Assembly (NCBI RefSeq): GCF_040096055.1
Contig: NZ_JBBMFK010000010.1
Coordinates: forward strand, 1-64,000
Length of the DNA stretch: 64,000 nt
Source: Pseudoflavonifractor intestinihominis
Lineage (GTDB): Bacteria; Bacillota; Clostridia; Oscillospirales; Oscillospiraceae
Reading direction: 5' to 3'
A program made the translations under genes and the position numbers. The notes below the pieces were generated by a model. It ran no database searches and was not told where the DNA came from. It worked only from the letters and a program-made list of their open reading frames with translations. Each line of letters begins with the position of its first letter. Positions within the stretch are counted from its first letter, which is position 1. Below are positions 32,797-41,603 of the stretch, piece by piece.

Positions 32797-35046
32797 ATGC
32801 CGAAGGATCGGGACGACGAACTGAATAGACATGGCGGTCCCACGCCGGAATTCACCCTGGAGGAGATTTTGGCCGAGTACCGGGACCGCCGTGAGAGCGG
32901 CCTGGACGACGACACCATCCCCCTGCCCGTCATTCCCCAGCAGGACCTGCCCCCGGAGCACCGGGCAGGCCGGCGGAAGGAGGCGGGCAACAACGTGGTG
33001 CGCTTTCCCGGCCGGCGGCTCCGCCCCGCGCCCCAGCCGGAGGAGGACGGGGACGACGAGCCTGTGACCCCCTTCCCCGGCAAGAACCAGGCGCACGGCC
33101 GGACCGGCCAGCCGGAAGAACCGGAAGAGCCGGAGGAGGAGGCGCCGGAAGAGGACGACTCCGCCCCAGCGCCCGGCGACGGCGATGGGGACGGGGACAG
33201 CGCAGAGGAGAAGTCCTTTTTCTCCGCCAAGCTGGACGCCCTGCGCCGGAAGGCCGACGAGTACGCCGACCACATGTTCGAGGAGGAGGGCATCGAGAAC
33301 GACGAGGAGGTCCGCCGGGCGGAGCAGTATCTCCCCGGCGTGGACCGGGAGGAGGAGCGCCCTCCCTTCCGCATCCGCCCGCCCCGGCGGGTCATCCCTC
33401 CCGCCCCCGACATCCCCCCGGCGGAGCTGTTCAAGCGGTACGGCCGGGGCCTCAAGTTCCTGCGGATGCGCACCACCATGGTGCTGCTGCTGTCCCTGCC
33501 CCTGCTCTACCTGACCCTGGCCCCCTTCTTCGGCCTGCCCCTGCCCGGCATGCTCTCCAGCTCCTATGAGCTCCAGGTGTACACCCTGGCGGGCATGCTG
33601 GGGGTGGCCATGCTGCTGGGCATCGACGTGCTGCTGCGGGGGCTGTTCCACCTGCTGCGGCTCCAGATGGGCATGGACACCCTGGTGTCCTTCTCCTGCA
33701 TTGCCACCCTGGCCGACGCCCTCACCATGATCTCCCTGGGCGGCCGGGAGGGCCAGCTGCCCTACTGCGCCGTGTCCGCCCTGGCCCTGGGCCTGACCAT
33801 GTGGGGCACGGTGCTCAAGCTCCAGGGCCAGCGCAGCGCCTGCCGCACCGCCGCCTCGGCCCACGAGCCCTATCTGGTCACCCTGGACCCGGGCAAGTGG
33901 AACGGCCGGGAGGCCTATACCAAGTGGTCGGGGGAGCCTGCGGGCTTCGGCAGCCAGATCCAGGGGGCCGACGGCGCCCAGCGGATCTTCCGTATCACTT
34001 CCCCCCTGCTCTTTATCGCCGCGTTTCTCTTCTCCATCCTGTCCTCCCTGGGCCGGCAGCGGCCTGAGCTCATCCTCTGGTGCCTGTCCGCCACCCTGAC
34101 GGCGGCCGCCTCCTTTTCGGCGGCGCTGTGCTTCGGCATGCCCTGGAACAGCCTGTGCCGCCGCCTGTCCGGCGTGGGCGCGGCCATCGCGGGCTGGGAC
34201 GGCGTGGCCGGCGGCAACGGCGCGGGCATCCTCCTCACCGACGCCGACCTCTTCCCCCCGGGAGCCGTGGCCCTCAACGGCATCAAGATCTTCGGCAATT
34301 TCTCCGTGGAGAAGGTGGTGGCCGTCACCGCCACCCTGATCCGGGACTCGGGCAGCGGCCTGGACAAGATCTTTCACGACCTGCTCCGCTCCCAGGGGGC
34401 CATCTACCGCCGCTGTTCCGCCTTCGAGCGGTGCGAGGGCGGCCTGGCCGCCGACATTCGGGGGGAGCAGATCCTGGTGGGCTCCGCGGCCTTCATGCAC
34501 CTGATGGAGGTGGCCCTGCCCCAGGGCCTCAACGTGAAGAACGCGGTGTTCTGCGCCATTGACGGGGAGCTGGCCGGGCTGTTCGCCCTGAACTACAACC
34601 TCCACGGCGCGGTGCGGCCCGCCCTCACCGCCCTGATCCGCAACAAGATCGGCCCGGTGCTGTGCACCCGGGACTTCAACTTGATTCCCGCCATGCTCCG
34701 CCAGCGGTTCAAGCTGCCGGTGGAGAAGATGGAGTTCCCCGAGATGGCCCGGCGGACCGAGCTGTCCGACCCGGACCAGGAGCACAGCGACACCCTGTGC
34801 GCCGTCCTCTGCCGGGAGGGGCTGGGCCCCTTCTCCGAGGCGGTGGTGGGGGGCCGCAGGCTGCGGCAGGCGGTGCGGGGCAGCGCGGCCCTGGCCTCCG
34901 TGGGCTCGGCCATCGGCGTACTGCTGGCCTTCTATCTCACCTTCGGGGAGTCCTACGCCTCCCTCTCCCCCGCCAACCTGCTGATCTTCATGGTCATGTG
35001 GCTGGTGCCCACCCTGCTCATCTCGGGCTGGGTGAACCGGTATTGA
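32797..35046 (+). CDS. Degenerate P-type-ATPase-like membrane protein (pseudoenzyme)
   Basis: 749 residues. Residues 1-205 are acidic and low in complexity (runs of Glu, Asp, Pro). Then come hydrophobic segments laid out like a P1B metal ATPase: MVLLLSLPLLYLTLAPFFGLP, a pair near 255-285, GMDTLVSFSCIATLADALT, and VSALALGLTMWGTVLKL. The usual CPC membrane motif is replaced by SFSAALCFGMP (439-449). The phosphorylation motif DKTGT is replaced by D482-A-D-L-F in GILLTDADLFPPG. An N-domain-like stretch follows (EQILVGSAAFM, NAVFCAIDGELAGLFAL), but no TGES or GDGxNDxP is present. Two membrane helices close the protein. It should not pump ions; a scaffold or sensing role is a guess. Confidence 0.7.
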   Translation: MPKDRDDELNRHGGPTPEFTLEEILAEYRDRRESGLDDDTIPLPVIPQQDLPPEHRAGRRKEAGNNVVRFPGRRLRPAPQPEEDGDDEPVTPFPGKNQAHGRTGQPEEPEEPEEEAPEEDDSAPAPGDGDGDGDSAEEKSFFSAKLDALRRKADEYADHMFEEEGIENDEEVRRAEQYLPGVDREEERPPFRIRPPRRVIPPAPDIPPAELFKRYGRGLKFLRMRTTMVLLLSLPLLYLTLAPFFGLPLPGMLSSSYELQVYTLAGMLGVAMLLGIDVLLRGLFHLLRLQMGMDTLVSFSCIATLADALTMISLGGREGQLPYCAVSALALGLTMWGTVLKLQGQRSACRTAASAHEPYLVTLDPGKWNGREAYTKWSGEPAGFGSQIQGADGAQRIFRITSPLLFIAAFLFSILSSLGRQRPELILWCLSATLTAAASFSAALCFGMPWNSLCRRLSGVGAAIAGWDGVAGGNGAGILLTDADLFPPGAVALNGIKIFGNFSVEKVVAVTATLIRDSGSGLDKIFHDLLRSQGAIYRRCSAFERCEGGLAADIRGEQILVGSAAFMHLMEVALPQGLNVKNAVFCAIDGELAGLFALNYNLHGAVRPALTALIRNKIGPVLCTRDFNLIPAMLRQRFKLPVEKMEFPEMARRTELSDPDQEHSDTLCAVLCREGLGPFSEAVVGGRRLRQAVRGSAALASVGSAIGVLLAFYLTFGESYASLSPANLLIFMVMWLVPTLLISGWVNRY

Positions 35047-35051
35047 TAGGC

Positions 35052-35097
35052 AAAAAAGTCCCCTGCAATCCGCTCAGTGCGGCTTGCAGGGGACTTT
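35052..35097. terminator. Bidirectional terminator between convergent genes
   Basis: AAAGTCCCCTGCAA pairs with TTGCAGGGGACTTT (35055-35068 with 35084-35097), extended by a 4-bp inner stem. The minus strand ends in TTTTTTG, so it is strongest for the lipoprotein gene. Confidence 0.9.
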
Positions 35098-35101
35098 GCT
35101 G

Positions 35102-36193
35102 TCAGGACAGGCCCAGGCAGGCCCGGATATCCGACCGGATGGACACCATCTCGGGGTAGTCGAAGAAGAAATTCAGCTTCTGCTCCCACACCGCGTCCCC
35201 CGGCCGTGGCTCGTCCTGGAGGACAAAATAGGTGAAGCTCTCGGCGATGTCCTCCGAGGGATTGGTGGCGGCGTAGCTGGTGACAAAGTCGTCCTCATGG
35301 CGGAGGAAAAAATTGTAGCTCTCCGGGTCGGACAGGCGGTCGTCCAGGTACCCGGTCCAGAACTGCTGGTAGAAGTCGTCCAGATAGGACCCCTCCCGGC
35401 ACACCATGCCCGCCTCGTTGTAGGTGGAGGCGGTCTGCCGGGTGGTGTACTTCACCTGCTGGGCGTTGAGCGTCAGGTAGTGGCTGTACTCGTGGATCAC
35501 CGTCTCGGTGAAGGTCTGGCCGTCTCCCCCGTCCACCGGGTCCACGGCGATCTCCCACTTGGTGCCCTCGTCGTCCGCCTGCTGGACATAGGCCAGGGTC
35601 TCGTCCGGCCCGTCGGTGAACACGATGAAGCGGGTGAAGTCCTCCCAGGCGTCCCGGGGCAGGATGGTCTTCATCTCCTCCCACAGGGCCTGATAGTCCG
35701 CCTCGGTGTACCCGCTCTGGCCGGCGGCGGCAGCGGCTGCGCCGTCCTCGGCCCGGAGGCCTCCGTCCGGCGTGATGGCAAAGGCGGCCAGGGTCCTGGA
35801 CTCCAGGTCCTCCGGCGGGGCCCAGGAGCCCGCCTCCCCGATGTAGCGGCCGGTGTACTCCTCATAGAGGCCGTTGAGTTTGTCCACAAGCCGCTGCTCC
35901 TGGGTGGATTTCTCCCACTCGTCCTTGGCCAGCCGCTCCTGGCGCAGGGGCCAGAGCTGCTCCATCAGGTCCATGCAGGCGTTATACTCCTCCTCCGTCA
36001 CCTTTCCGGACAGCAGGCCCAGCTGGGCCTCCAGCATCTCCCGGGCGGCGGCGGTCTCCTCTTCTGTCAGTTCCCGGGCCCGTCCGCCCAAGCCGGCAAA
36101 GCCGCCGGCGGCGACGGTCTCCTTTCCGCAGCCGGTCAGGAGCAGCAGGGTGAGTACCAGGGCCATCAGGCCGAAACGTCTGAATTTATGCAC
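35102..36193 (-). CDS. Lipoprotein with a gluzincin-type HExxH motif
   Basis: 363-residue predicted surface lipoprotein. The signal peptide LMALVLTLLLLTGCG has a lipobox with the cysteine near residue 22. The central region has TVIHEYSHYLTLN, an HExxH zinc motif, and about 80 residues later PSEDIAESFTYFVL, whose Glu could be the third ligand as in gluzincins. The spacer region is acidic and helical. The arrangement suggests an extracytoplasmic metallopeptidase, but I cannot name its family. The gene is 25 bp downstream of the ABC exporter on the same strand, so cotranscription is likely; a joint role in exporting and processing a peptide is only a guess. Confidence 0.72.
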   Translation of the reverse strand: MHKFRRFGLMALVLTLLLLTGCGKETVAAGGFAGLGGRARELTEEETAAAREMLEAQLGLLSGKVTEEEYNACMDLMEQLWPLRQERLAKDEWEKSTQEQRLVDKLNGLYEEYTGRYIGEAGSWAPPEDLESRTLAAFAITPDGGLRAEDGAAAAAAGQSGYTEADYQALWEEMKTILPRDAWEDFTRFIVFTDGPDETLAYVQQADDEGTKWEIAVDPVDGGDGQTFTETVIHEYSHYLTLNAQQVKYTTRQTASTYNEAGMVCREGSYLDDFYQQFWTGYLDDRLSDPESYNFFLRHEDDFVTSYAATNPSEDIAESFTYFVLQDEPRPGDAVWEQKLNFFFDYPEMVSIRSDIRACLGLS

Positions 36194-36218
36194 AAAAAAT
36201 ACCTCCGTGGTGGAAAAG

Positions 36219-37976
36219 TCAGGCTGTCTGTCCGCCCCTCTGGGCGTTCCACAGCCGGGCGTACTCCCCGCCGGCCGCCAGGAGCTCCTGGTGGGTCCCC
36301 TCCTCCTTGATGCCCGCGCCGTCGATGACGATGATGCGGGAGGCGGAGCGGATGGTGGACAGCCGGTGGGCGATGATCAGGGTGGTGCGTCCCTCCGCCA
36401 GGGCGTCAAAGGCGGACTGGATGTGGTCCTCGGTGACCGAGTCCAGGGCGGAGGTGGCCTCGTCCAGGATGAGAATGGGCGGGTTTTTCAGGAAGATGCG
36501 GGCGATGGACACCCGCTGTTTCTGGCCGCCGGACAGCATGACGCCCCGCTCGCCCACCTGAGTCTGGAAGCCGTCGGGCATGTCCATGATGTCGTCGTAG
36601 ATCTCCGCTAGCTTGGCCGCCGCCACGATCTCGGCGTTGGTGGCGTCGGGGCGGCCGTAGCGGATGTTGTCGTAGATGGTGCCCGCGAAGAGGAACACGT
36701 CCTGCTGGACGATGCCGATGTGCTCCCGCAGGGAGTGCTGCTTCAGGGTGCGCACGTCGTGGCCGTCCACCAGGATGCGGCCCTCGGTCACGTCGTAGAA
36801 CCGGGGGATGAGCTGGCACAGGGTGGACTTGCCGCCGCCGGAGGGGCCCACCACCGCCACCGTCTCGCCGGGACGGACGTGGAGGTTCACATGGGAGAGC
36901 ACATCCTCGGCGGAGGACTCATACCGGAAGGTCACGTCGTCCACCAGAATGTCCCCCTTCACGTCGGTCAGGTCGGCGGCGTCGGGGGCGTCCTGGATCT
37001 CGGGCTCCACGTCCATCAGCTCCACGAACCGCTTGAAGCCCGCCATGCCCTGCATGAACTGCTCCACAAAGGCGGACAGCTTGCGGATGGGGGTGATGAA
37101 GGTGGTGACGTAGAGGGAGAAGGCGGTCAGGTCGGCCAGGTCCATCTTTCCCTGCATGATGAGCATGCCGCCGAAGGCGATCACCAGCACGCTCATCATG
37201 CCCATGGCCAGCTCCAGGCCGGACTGGTAGGTGGCCATGGCCTTGTAGTAGCCCCGCTTGGCGTTGCGGAACTGGTCGTTGGCGGCGGCGAACTTGGCGC
37301 TCTCGGCGTCCTCGTTGGCAAAGGCCTTGGCGGTGCGCATGCCGGAGATGGAGGACTCCACCTCCCCGTTGATGCCCGCCAGCTTGGCCTTCACCTCGGT
37401 GGAGCAGCGCATCATCCGCTTGCGCTGGAAGATGGTGAACAGGGCGAACAGGGGCACCACCGCGAACACAATCAGGGCCAGCTCCCACCGGATGGTGAGC
37501 ATGATGATGAAGGCGCCCGCCAGGGTGACCACGGAGATGAACAGGTCCTCGGGGCCGTGGTGGGCCAGCTCGGTGATCTCAAAGAGGTCGCCGGTGACCC
37601 GGCTCATGAGCTGGCCGGTGCGGTTCTTGTCGTAGAAGGAGAAGGACAGGTCCTGCATGTGGCCGAACAGGTCCCGGCGGATGTCCGCCTCCATCCGCAC
37701 GCCCAGCAGGTGGCCCCAGTAGGTGACGATGTAGTAGAACACGCCCTTGAGCACATAGGCCGCCGCCAGCACGGCCATGACGGTGAAGAAGGTGGCGAAC
37801 AGCTTCTGGGGCAGCAGGTCCTTCATGGCCAGCCGGGAGAAGTAGGGGAAGGCCAGGTCCACGATACAGATGAGCAGGGCACACACCATGTCCAGGGCAA
37901 AGAGCTTCCAGTGCGGCCGGTAGTAAGAGGCAAAGATACGGAGATATCCCCGCCTGCCTTTACGCTTGGAGGTCAA
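36219..37976 (-). CDS. ABC exporter, fused permease-ATPase (MsbA/ABCB type)
   Basis: 585 residues: six transmembrane helices in the first 330, then the nucleotide-binding domain with Walker A VVGPSGGGKSTLCQ, Q-loop IVQQDVFLFAGTI, signature MLSGGQKQRVSIAR, Walker B PILILDEATSALD and H-loop IIAHRLSTI. It would work as a homodimer exporting lipid, drug or peptide. I chose the TTG at 37976 (AAAGGAAG 7 bases before). An in-frame ATG at 38003 would sit about 3 bases from the predicted transcription start, too close for a leader. Followed by the HExxH lipoprotein gene. Confidence 0.9.
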   Translation of the reverse strand: MTSKRKGRRGYLRIFASYYRPHWKLFALDMVCALLICIVDLAFPYFSRLAMKDLLPQKLFATFFTVMAVLAAAYVLKGVFYYIVTYWGHLLGVRMEADIRRDLFGHMQDLSFSFYDKNRTGQLMSRVTGDLFEITELAHHGPEDLFISVVTLAGAFIIMLTIRWELALIVFAVVPLFALFTIFQRKRMMRCSTEVKAKLAGINGEVESSISGMRTAKAFANEDAESAKFAAANDQFRNAKRGYYKAMATYQSGLELAMGMMSVLVIAFGGMLIMQGKMDLADLTAFSLYVTTFITPIRKLSAFVEQFMQGMAGFKRFVELMDVEPEIQDAPDAADLTDVKGDILVDDVTFRYESSAEDVLSHVNLHVRPGETVAVVGPSGGGKSTLCQLIPRFYDVTEGRILVDGHDVRTLKQHSLREHIGIVQQDVFLFAGTIYDNIRYGRPDATNAEIVAAAKLAEIYDDIMDMPDGFQTQVGERGVMLSGGQKQRVSIARIFLKNPPILILDEATSALDSVTEDHIQSAFDALAEGRTTLIIAHRLSTIRSASRIIVIDGAGIKEEGTHQELLAAGGEYARLWNAQRGGQTA

Positions 37977-38012
37977 CGCAATTCTTCCTTTCTTTTCTTT
38001 CATTACAGGGGT

Positions 38013-38042
38013 AGTATAGCCACTCCCCGCGCCCCTTGTCAA
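38013..38042 (-). promoter_or_regulatory. Promoter of the ABC exporter gene
   Basis: Minus strand TTGACA (38037-38042), 18-bp spacer, TATACT (38013-38018). Transcription should begin near 38006. The 344-bp gap 37977-38320 otherwise holds a GC-rich stretch (38100-38200) without a gene and the divergent promoter at 38234. Confidence 0.7.
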
Positions 38043-38233
38043 CGACATTGGGGGATAAACAGCGGTCAAAGGGGAGAAATCCGGCGGAAAAGCCCCCCTA
38101 TCCTTCTGATTTTTGAAAGCCTGTCCGGTATTTGGCAGGGTGCGGCCCCCGGGCCGTCCGGCATTCCCCGGGCGGCGCGCCCGGCGGGCCCAACCGCCAG
38201 CCGCAAAATTGCATATAAATCCTCACCTGTCTA

Positions 38234-38262
38234 TTGCGTGCTTTGTATAAAACATCTACAAT
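38234..38262 (+). promoter_or_regulatory. Promoter of the secreted nucleotidase gene
   Basis: TTGCGT (38234-38239), 17-bp spacer, TACAAT (38257-38262). The -10 lies inside the small palindrome CTACAATGTAG (38256-38266), a possible repressor site. Confidence 0.55.
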
Positions 38263-38320
38263 GTAGTTGGGACAGATCTCAGGATCTGAAATTACACAAC
38301 GGACAGAAGGAGCGATGAAC

Positions 38321-40447
38321 ATGAAACAGAGACGAAGCGGCATCCGTACCCTGCTGGCCGGGCTGCTGGCCGCGGCCCTGCTGGTCTCCCTGGTCCCCGC
38401 GGCCCTGGCCGCCGGCACCGGCGAGACCCACATCACTATCATCGGTACCTCGGACACCCACGGCAACATCTGGGGCTACTCCTATGAGGATATGAAGGAG
38501 AGCACCGGGGACGGTCTGGCCCGGGTGTCCACCTACGTCAGCCAGGTGCGGGCGGAGAACCCCAACACCATTCTGGTGGACGTGGGCGACACCATCCAGG
38601 GCACCATCATGACCGACGACCTCTACTCCAAGGACACCGCCAACCACCCTGTCCCGGCGGCCCTGAACTACATGAAGTACGACGCCTGGACCCTGGGCAA
38701 CCATGAGTTCAACTTCGGTGTGGACAAGCTCAAGTCCATCATCGCCCAGGCGGACATGCCCGTGCTGGCCGCCAACATCAAGAACGCCGACGGCTCCTAC
38801 CTCACCGGCGCGGGCTACACCATTGTGGACCGGGGCGGCGTGAAGGTGGCCATCATCGGCGTGGACACCCCCAACATCCCCCGCTGGGACGGCACCAAGC
38901 AGGGCGTGGACTCCCTGACCTTTGAGCCTCTGGCCGACGCCGTGGCCGCGTGCATCAAGGAGATCGGCAGCAAGGCCGACGTGATCATGGTCTGCGCCCA
39001 CGCCGGTCTGGAGGCCGAGTACTCCACCGACGGCGCCGACGCCGCCAAGACCATTTTGGAAAAGTGCCCCGAGGTGGACGTGCTCCAGATGGGCCACACC
39101 CACACCAGCTACATCAACAACGACACCATCCCCGTGGGCGAGACCAAGAACAACGCCGGCGAGGTGGTCCGCTACGACCTGACCCTCAACGCCGACAAGG
39201 AGATCACCTCCGCCACCGTGGAGACCGTGTCCATGAAGGACGTGGCTCCCGACCAGGGCCTGCGCAGCGTGCCCGCCATCAAGACCGCCCAGGAGAAGAC
39301 CGTGTCCTTCATCCAGGACAACGTGCTGGGCCACGCCGCCGCCGACTTCCAGCCCGTCAACGAGATCAAGGGCATCCCCGCCGGGCGCATCATGGACACC
39401 GCCGTCATCGACCTGATCGGCACCGTCCAGCTGGAGAACTCGGGCGCCGACGTGACCGCCGTGGCCCTGTTCAAGGACACCAGCGACCTGAAGAAGGGCG
39501 ACCTGAACTACGGCAACATGTTCGACATCTACAAGTACCCCAACGTGCTCTACACCGTGAAGGTGACCGGCGCGGAGATGAAGGCCTACATGGAGTGGGC
39601 CGCCGAGTGCTGGAACCAGTGGCAACCCGGGGACATCAACATCTCCTTCAACCCCGACAAGGCCGGCTATCTCCACGACCACTTCTGCGGCCTGAACTAC
39701 GAGGTCAACCTGTCCAAGCCCGCCGGGCAGCGGATCGAGAACGTGACCTTCAAGGGAGCGCCCCTCACCGACGACATGACCCTGACCCTGTGCGTCAACG
39801 ACTACCGGTACACCGGCCTGAAGAACGAGGGCATCATCTCCGGCGAGAAGGAGTGGGAGTCCTCCTCCTCCGTGCGGGACATGCTGGTGGCCTATCTGGC
39901 CCAGCACGATCCCCTGGAGCCCGTGGTGGACAACAACTGGAAGATCACCGGCGTGGACCTGCAGCTGGACAACCCGGAGCGGGCCGCCTACATTGAGAAG
40001 ATCAACTCCGGCGCGCTGGCCACCCCCTACAACAAGAGCATCAATCTGAACGAGGCCAACAACGTGGTGGTCAACGGCAAGCTGTACTCCGCCGCCGAGC
40101 TTCAGGGCTTCTACCGCCTGCGCGATATCGCCACCGCCTTTGCGGGCACCACCGCCGGCTTCAACGTGGAGTGGGTAAAGGGCCAGGTGGTCATCACCAC
40201 CGGCGCCGCTTACACCACCGCCGCCCTGCCCGCCGTCACCGTCCCCGCCTTTGAGGCCTCCGGCACCATCACCGTCCTGGTGGACGGCAAGCCGGTGGAT
40301 GTGGCCGCCGAGCTGTACCAGGGCAACTACTACGTCTCCCTGGGCGCCATCAACACCCTGCTGGGCATCCAGGCCACTCAAGCCGACGGCGTGATCACCC
40401 TCACCGCCGACAAGGCCGCCGACGCCGGAAACGGCAACGCCGGCTGA
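38321..40447 (+). CDS. Secreted 5'-nucleotidase/2',3'-cyclic phosphodiesterase family protein
   Basis: 708 residues with a signal peptide (RTLLAGLLAAALLVSLVPAALA). The metallophosphoesterase domain carries all metal motifs: GTSDTHGNIWG, VDVGDTIQGT, TLGNHEFNFG, MVCAHAGLE and MGHTHTSY. The 5'-nucleotidase C-terminal substrate domain follows (NSGADVTAVALF, NYGNMFDIYKYPNVLYTVKVTG). The last 120 residues hold two copper-amine-oxidase-N/stalk-like repeats (LYRLRDIA-like and VLVDGKPVDVAAELYQGNYYVSL). It probably dephosphorylates extracellular nucleotides. The ATG at 38321 is 8 bases from AAGGAG; the one at 38315 is too close. The last hairpin-bounded unit before the AEC gene. Confidence 0.88.
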   Translation: MKQRRSGIRTLLAGLLAAALLVSLVPAALAAGTGETHITIIGTSDTHGNIWGYSYEDMKESTGDGLARVSTYVSQVRAENPNTILVDVGDTIQGTIMTDDLYSKDTANHPVPAALNYMKYDAWTLGNHEFNFGVDKLKSIIAQADMPVLAANIKNADGSYLTGAGYTIVDRGGVKVAIIGVDTPNIPRWDGTKQGVDSLTFEPLADAVAACIKEIGSKADVIMVCAHAGLEAEYSTDGADAAKTILEKCPEVDVLQMGHTHTSYINNDTIPVGETKNNAGEVVRYDLTLNADKEITSATVETVSMKDVAPDQGLRSVPAIKTAQEKTVSFIQDNVLGHAAADFQPVNEIKGIPAGRIMDTAVIDLIGTVQLENSGADVTAVALFKDTSDLKKGDLNYGNMFDIYKYPNVLYTVKVTGAEMKAYMEWAAECWNQWQPGDINISFNPDKAGYLHDHFCGLNYEVNLSKPAGQRIENVTFKGAPLTDDMTLTLCVNDYRYTGLKNEGIISGEKEWESSSSVRDMLVAYLAQHDPLEPVVDNNWKITGVDLQLDNPERAAYIEKINSGALATPYNKSINLNEANNVVVNGKLYSAAELQGFYRLRDIATAFAGTTAGFNVEWVKGQVVITTGAAYTTAALPAVTVPAFEASGTITVLVDGKPVDVAAELYQGNYYVSLGAINTLLGIQATQADGVITLTADKAADAGNGNAG

Positions 40448-40468
40448 CATCCGATCGTCTGCCCCATC

Positions 40469-40507
40469 CGGGCGGGCGGGGAAATCCCCGCCCGCCCGTT
40501 TTCTTTT
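40469..40507 (+). terminator. Terminator of the nucleotidase gene
   Basis: A perfect 13-bp stem CGGGCGGGCGGGG (40469-40481) with 40486-40498, loop AAAT, then TTTTCTTTT. Confidence 0.92.
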
Positions 40508-40537
40508 CCGGTCCGCCCTTTGGGGCAGGTCTGGGCC

Positions 40538-40566
40538 TTGCGTCCGCCGTCGGAGCGGATTATAAT
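40538..40566 (+). promoter_or_regulatory. Promoter of the AEC transporter gene
   Basis: TTGCGT (40538-40543), 17-bp spacer, TATAAT (40561-40566), inside a short A/T-rich stretch. Confidence 0.6.
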
Positions 40567-40623
40567 AATATAATATCTGCCAAACGCGGAATCATATCAT
40601 GATTTGGATGTGAGGTCCTTGGA

Positions 40624-41556
40624 ATGTGGGATATTCTCAACAACCTGCTGGTGGTGGCGGGACAGGTGGTCACCCTCTTTCTGCTGATGGGGGTGGGCTT
40701 CGTGATGGCCAAGCTGGGCCGTCTCTCCCCCTCCACCCTGGGGCAGCTGTCCAACCTGCTGCTCTATGTGGCCATCCCCTGCGTCATCATCAGCTCCATG
40801 CAGATCGACCCTGACCCCGGCCTTCTCCGGAACATCGGCATCATGTTCCTCATCACCGTGGCCTACTACGTGGTGTTCTGCTCTCTGGTGCCCCTGCTCT
40901 TCCGCTCCAGCCCGGAGGACACCCGGGTAGTGCTCCGGTTCAGCACCGTATACGCCAACAACGGCTTTATGGGTATGCCCCTGCTCCAGGCGGTGCTGGG
41001 GGAGGGCGCGGTCATCTTCGCCGTGGTGGCCACCGTCACCTTCAACCTCTTCCAGTGGACCCACGGGGTGATCCTGGTGGGCGGGCAGAAGAAGATCTCG
41101 GTCCGCCAGGCCCTCATCAACCCGGGCACCATCGGCCTGGCCGTAGGGTTGGTGCTGTTCCTCAGCGGCCTGCGGTTGCCCTCCATGGTGGGCAACGCGG
41201 TGGACTTCCTGGGCGACCTGAACACCCCCCTGGCCATGGTGGTCATCGGCGGCCAGATGGCCTCCACCGACCTGGGCCGCACCTTCCGCCGGCCCGACCT
41301 GTACGCCTCCTCCATCCTCAAGCTGATCGTTATCCCCCTGATCACCGCCCTGGTGCTCCTGCCCTTCCACCTGCCCGCCCTGGTGTACTGCTCCATGGTC
41401 ATCCTGGCCGGCACCCCCACCGCAGGCACCAGCGGCATCCTGGCCCAGCAGTACAACCGGGACGTGGGCTCCGCCGCCCAGATGGTCACACTGTCCACCC
41501 TGCTGTCGGTCGTCACCCTGCCGGTGGTGGCGGTCATGGCCAACCTGCTCTCCTGA
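40624..41556 (+). CDS. AEC (auxin efflux carrier) family transporter
   Basis: 310-residue membrane protein with about ten helices in two inverted halves. Typical features: VVTLFLLMGVGFVMAKLGRLS at the N-terminus, TVYANNGFMGMPLLQAVLGEGAVIFA (the conserved Asn-Asn-Gly-Phe-Met-Gly loop), and CSMVILAGTPTAGTSGILAQQYNRD near the C-terminus. Bacterial members export or import small organic acids such as malate or malonate; the substrate here is unknown. GTGAGG precedes the ATG. It stands alone between two terminators. Confidence 0.87.
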   Translation: MWDILNNLLVVAGQVVTLFLLMGVGFVMAKLGRLSPSTLGQLSNLLLYVAIPCVIISSMQIDPDPGLLRNIGIMFLITVAYYVVFCSLVPLLFRSSPEDTRVVLRFSTVYANNGFMGMPLLQAVLGEGAVIFAVVATVTFNLFQWTHGVILVGGQKKISVRQALINPGTIGLAVGLVLFLSGLRLPSMVGNAVDFLGDLNTPLAMVVIGGQMASTDLGRTFRRPDLYASSILKLIVIPLITALVLLPFHLPALVYCSMVILAGTPTAGTSGILAQQYNRDVGSAAQMVTLSTLLSVVTLPVVAVMANLLS

Positions 41557-41562
41557 AGACGA

Positions 41563-41600
41563 AAGGGGCGCTGCCGGACATCCGGCAGCGCCTCTTCTTA
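41563..41600. terminator. Terminator between AEC and azlD
   Basis: A stem of about 15 pairs (41563-41577ish with 41582-41595) around an ACAT loop, followed by CTTCTTATTATT on the plus strand; convergent genes share it. Confidence 0.8.
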
Positions 41601-41603
41601 TTA

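Noticed and set aside
31885..34785. A 966-codon minus-strand open frame
   Set aside because: Antisense to rlmB and the P-type-like gene, low-complexity translation, no start signals.
38044..38230. GC-rich stretch with many GGGC/GCCC pairs, considered as an RNA gene
   Set aside because: Pairing is non-specific, there is no promoter directly before it and no terminator after it.
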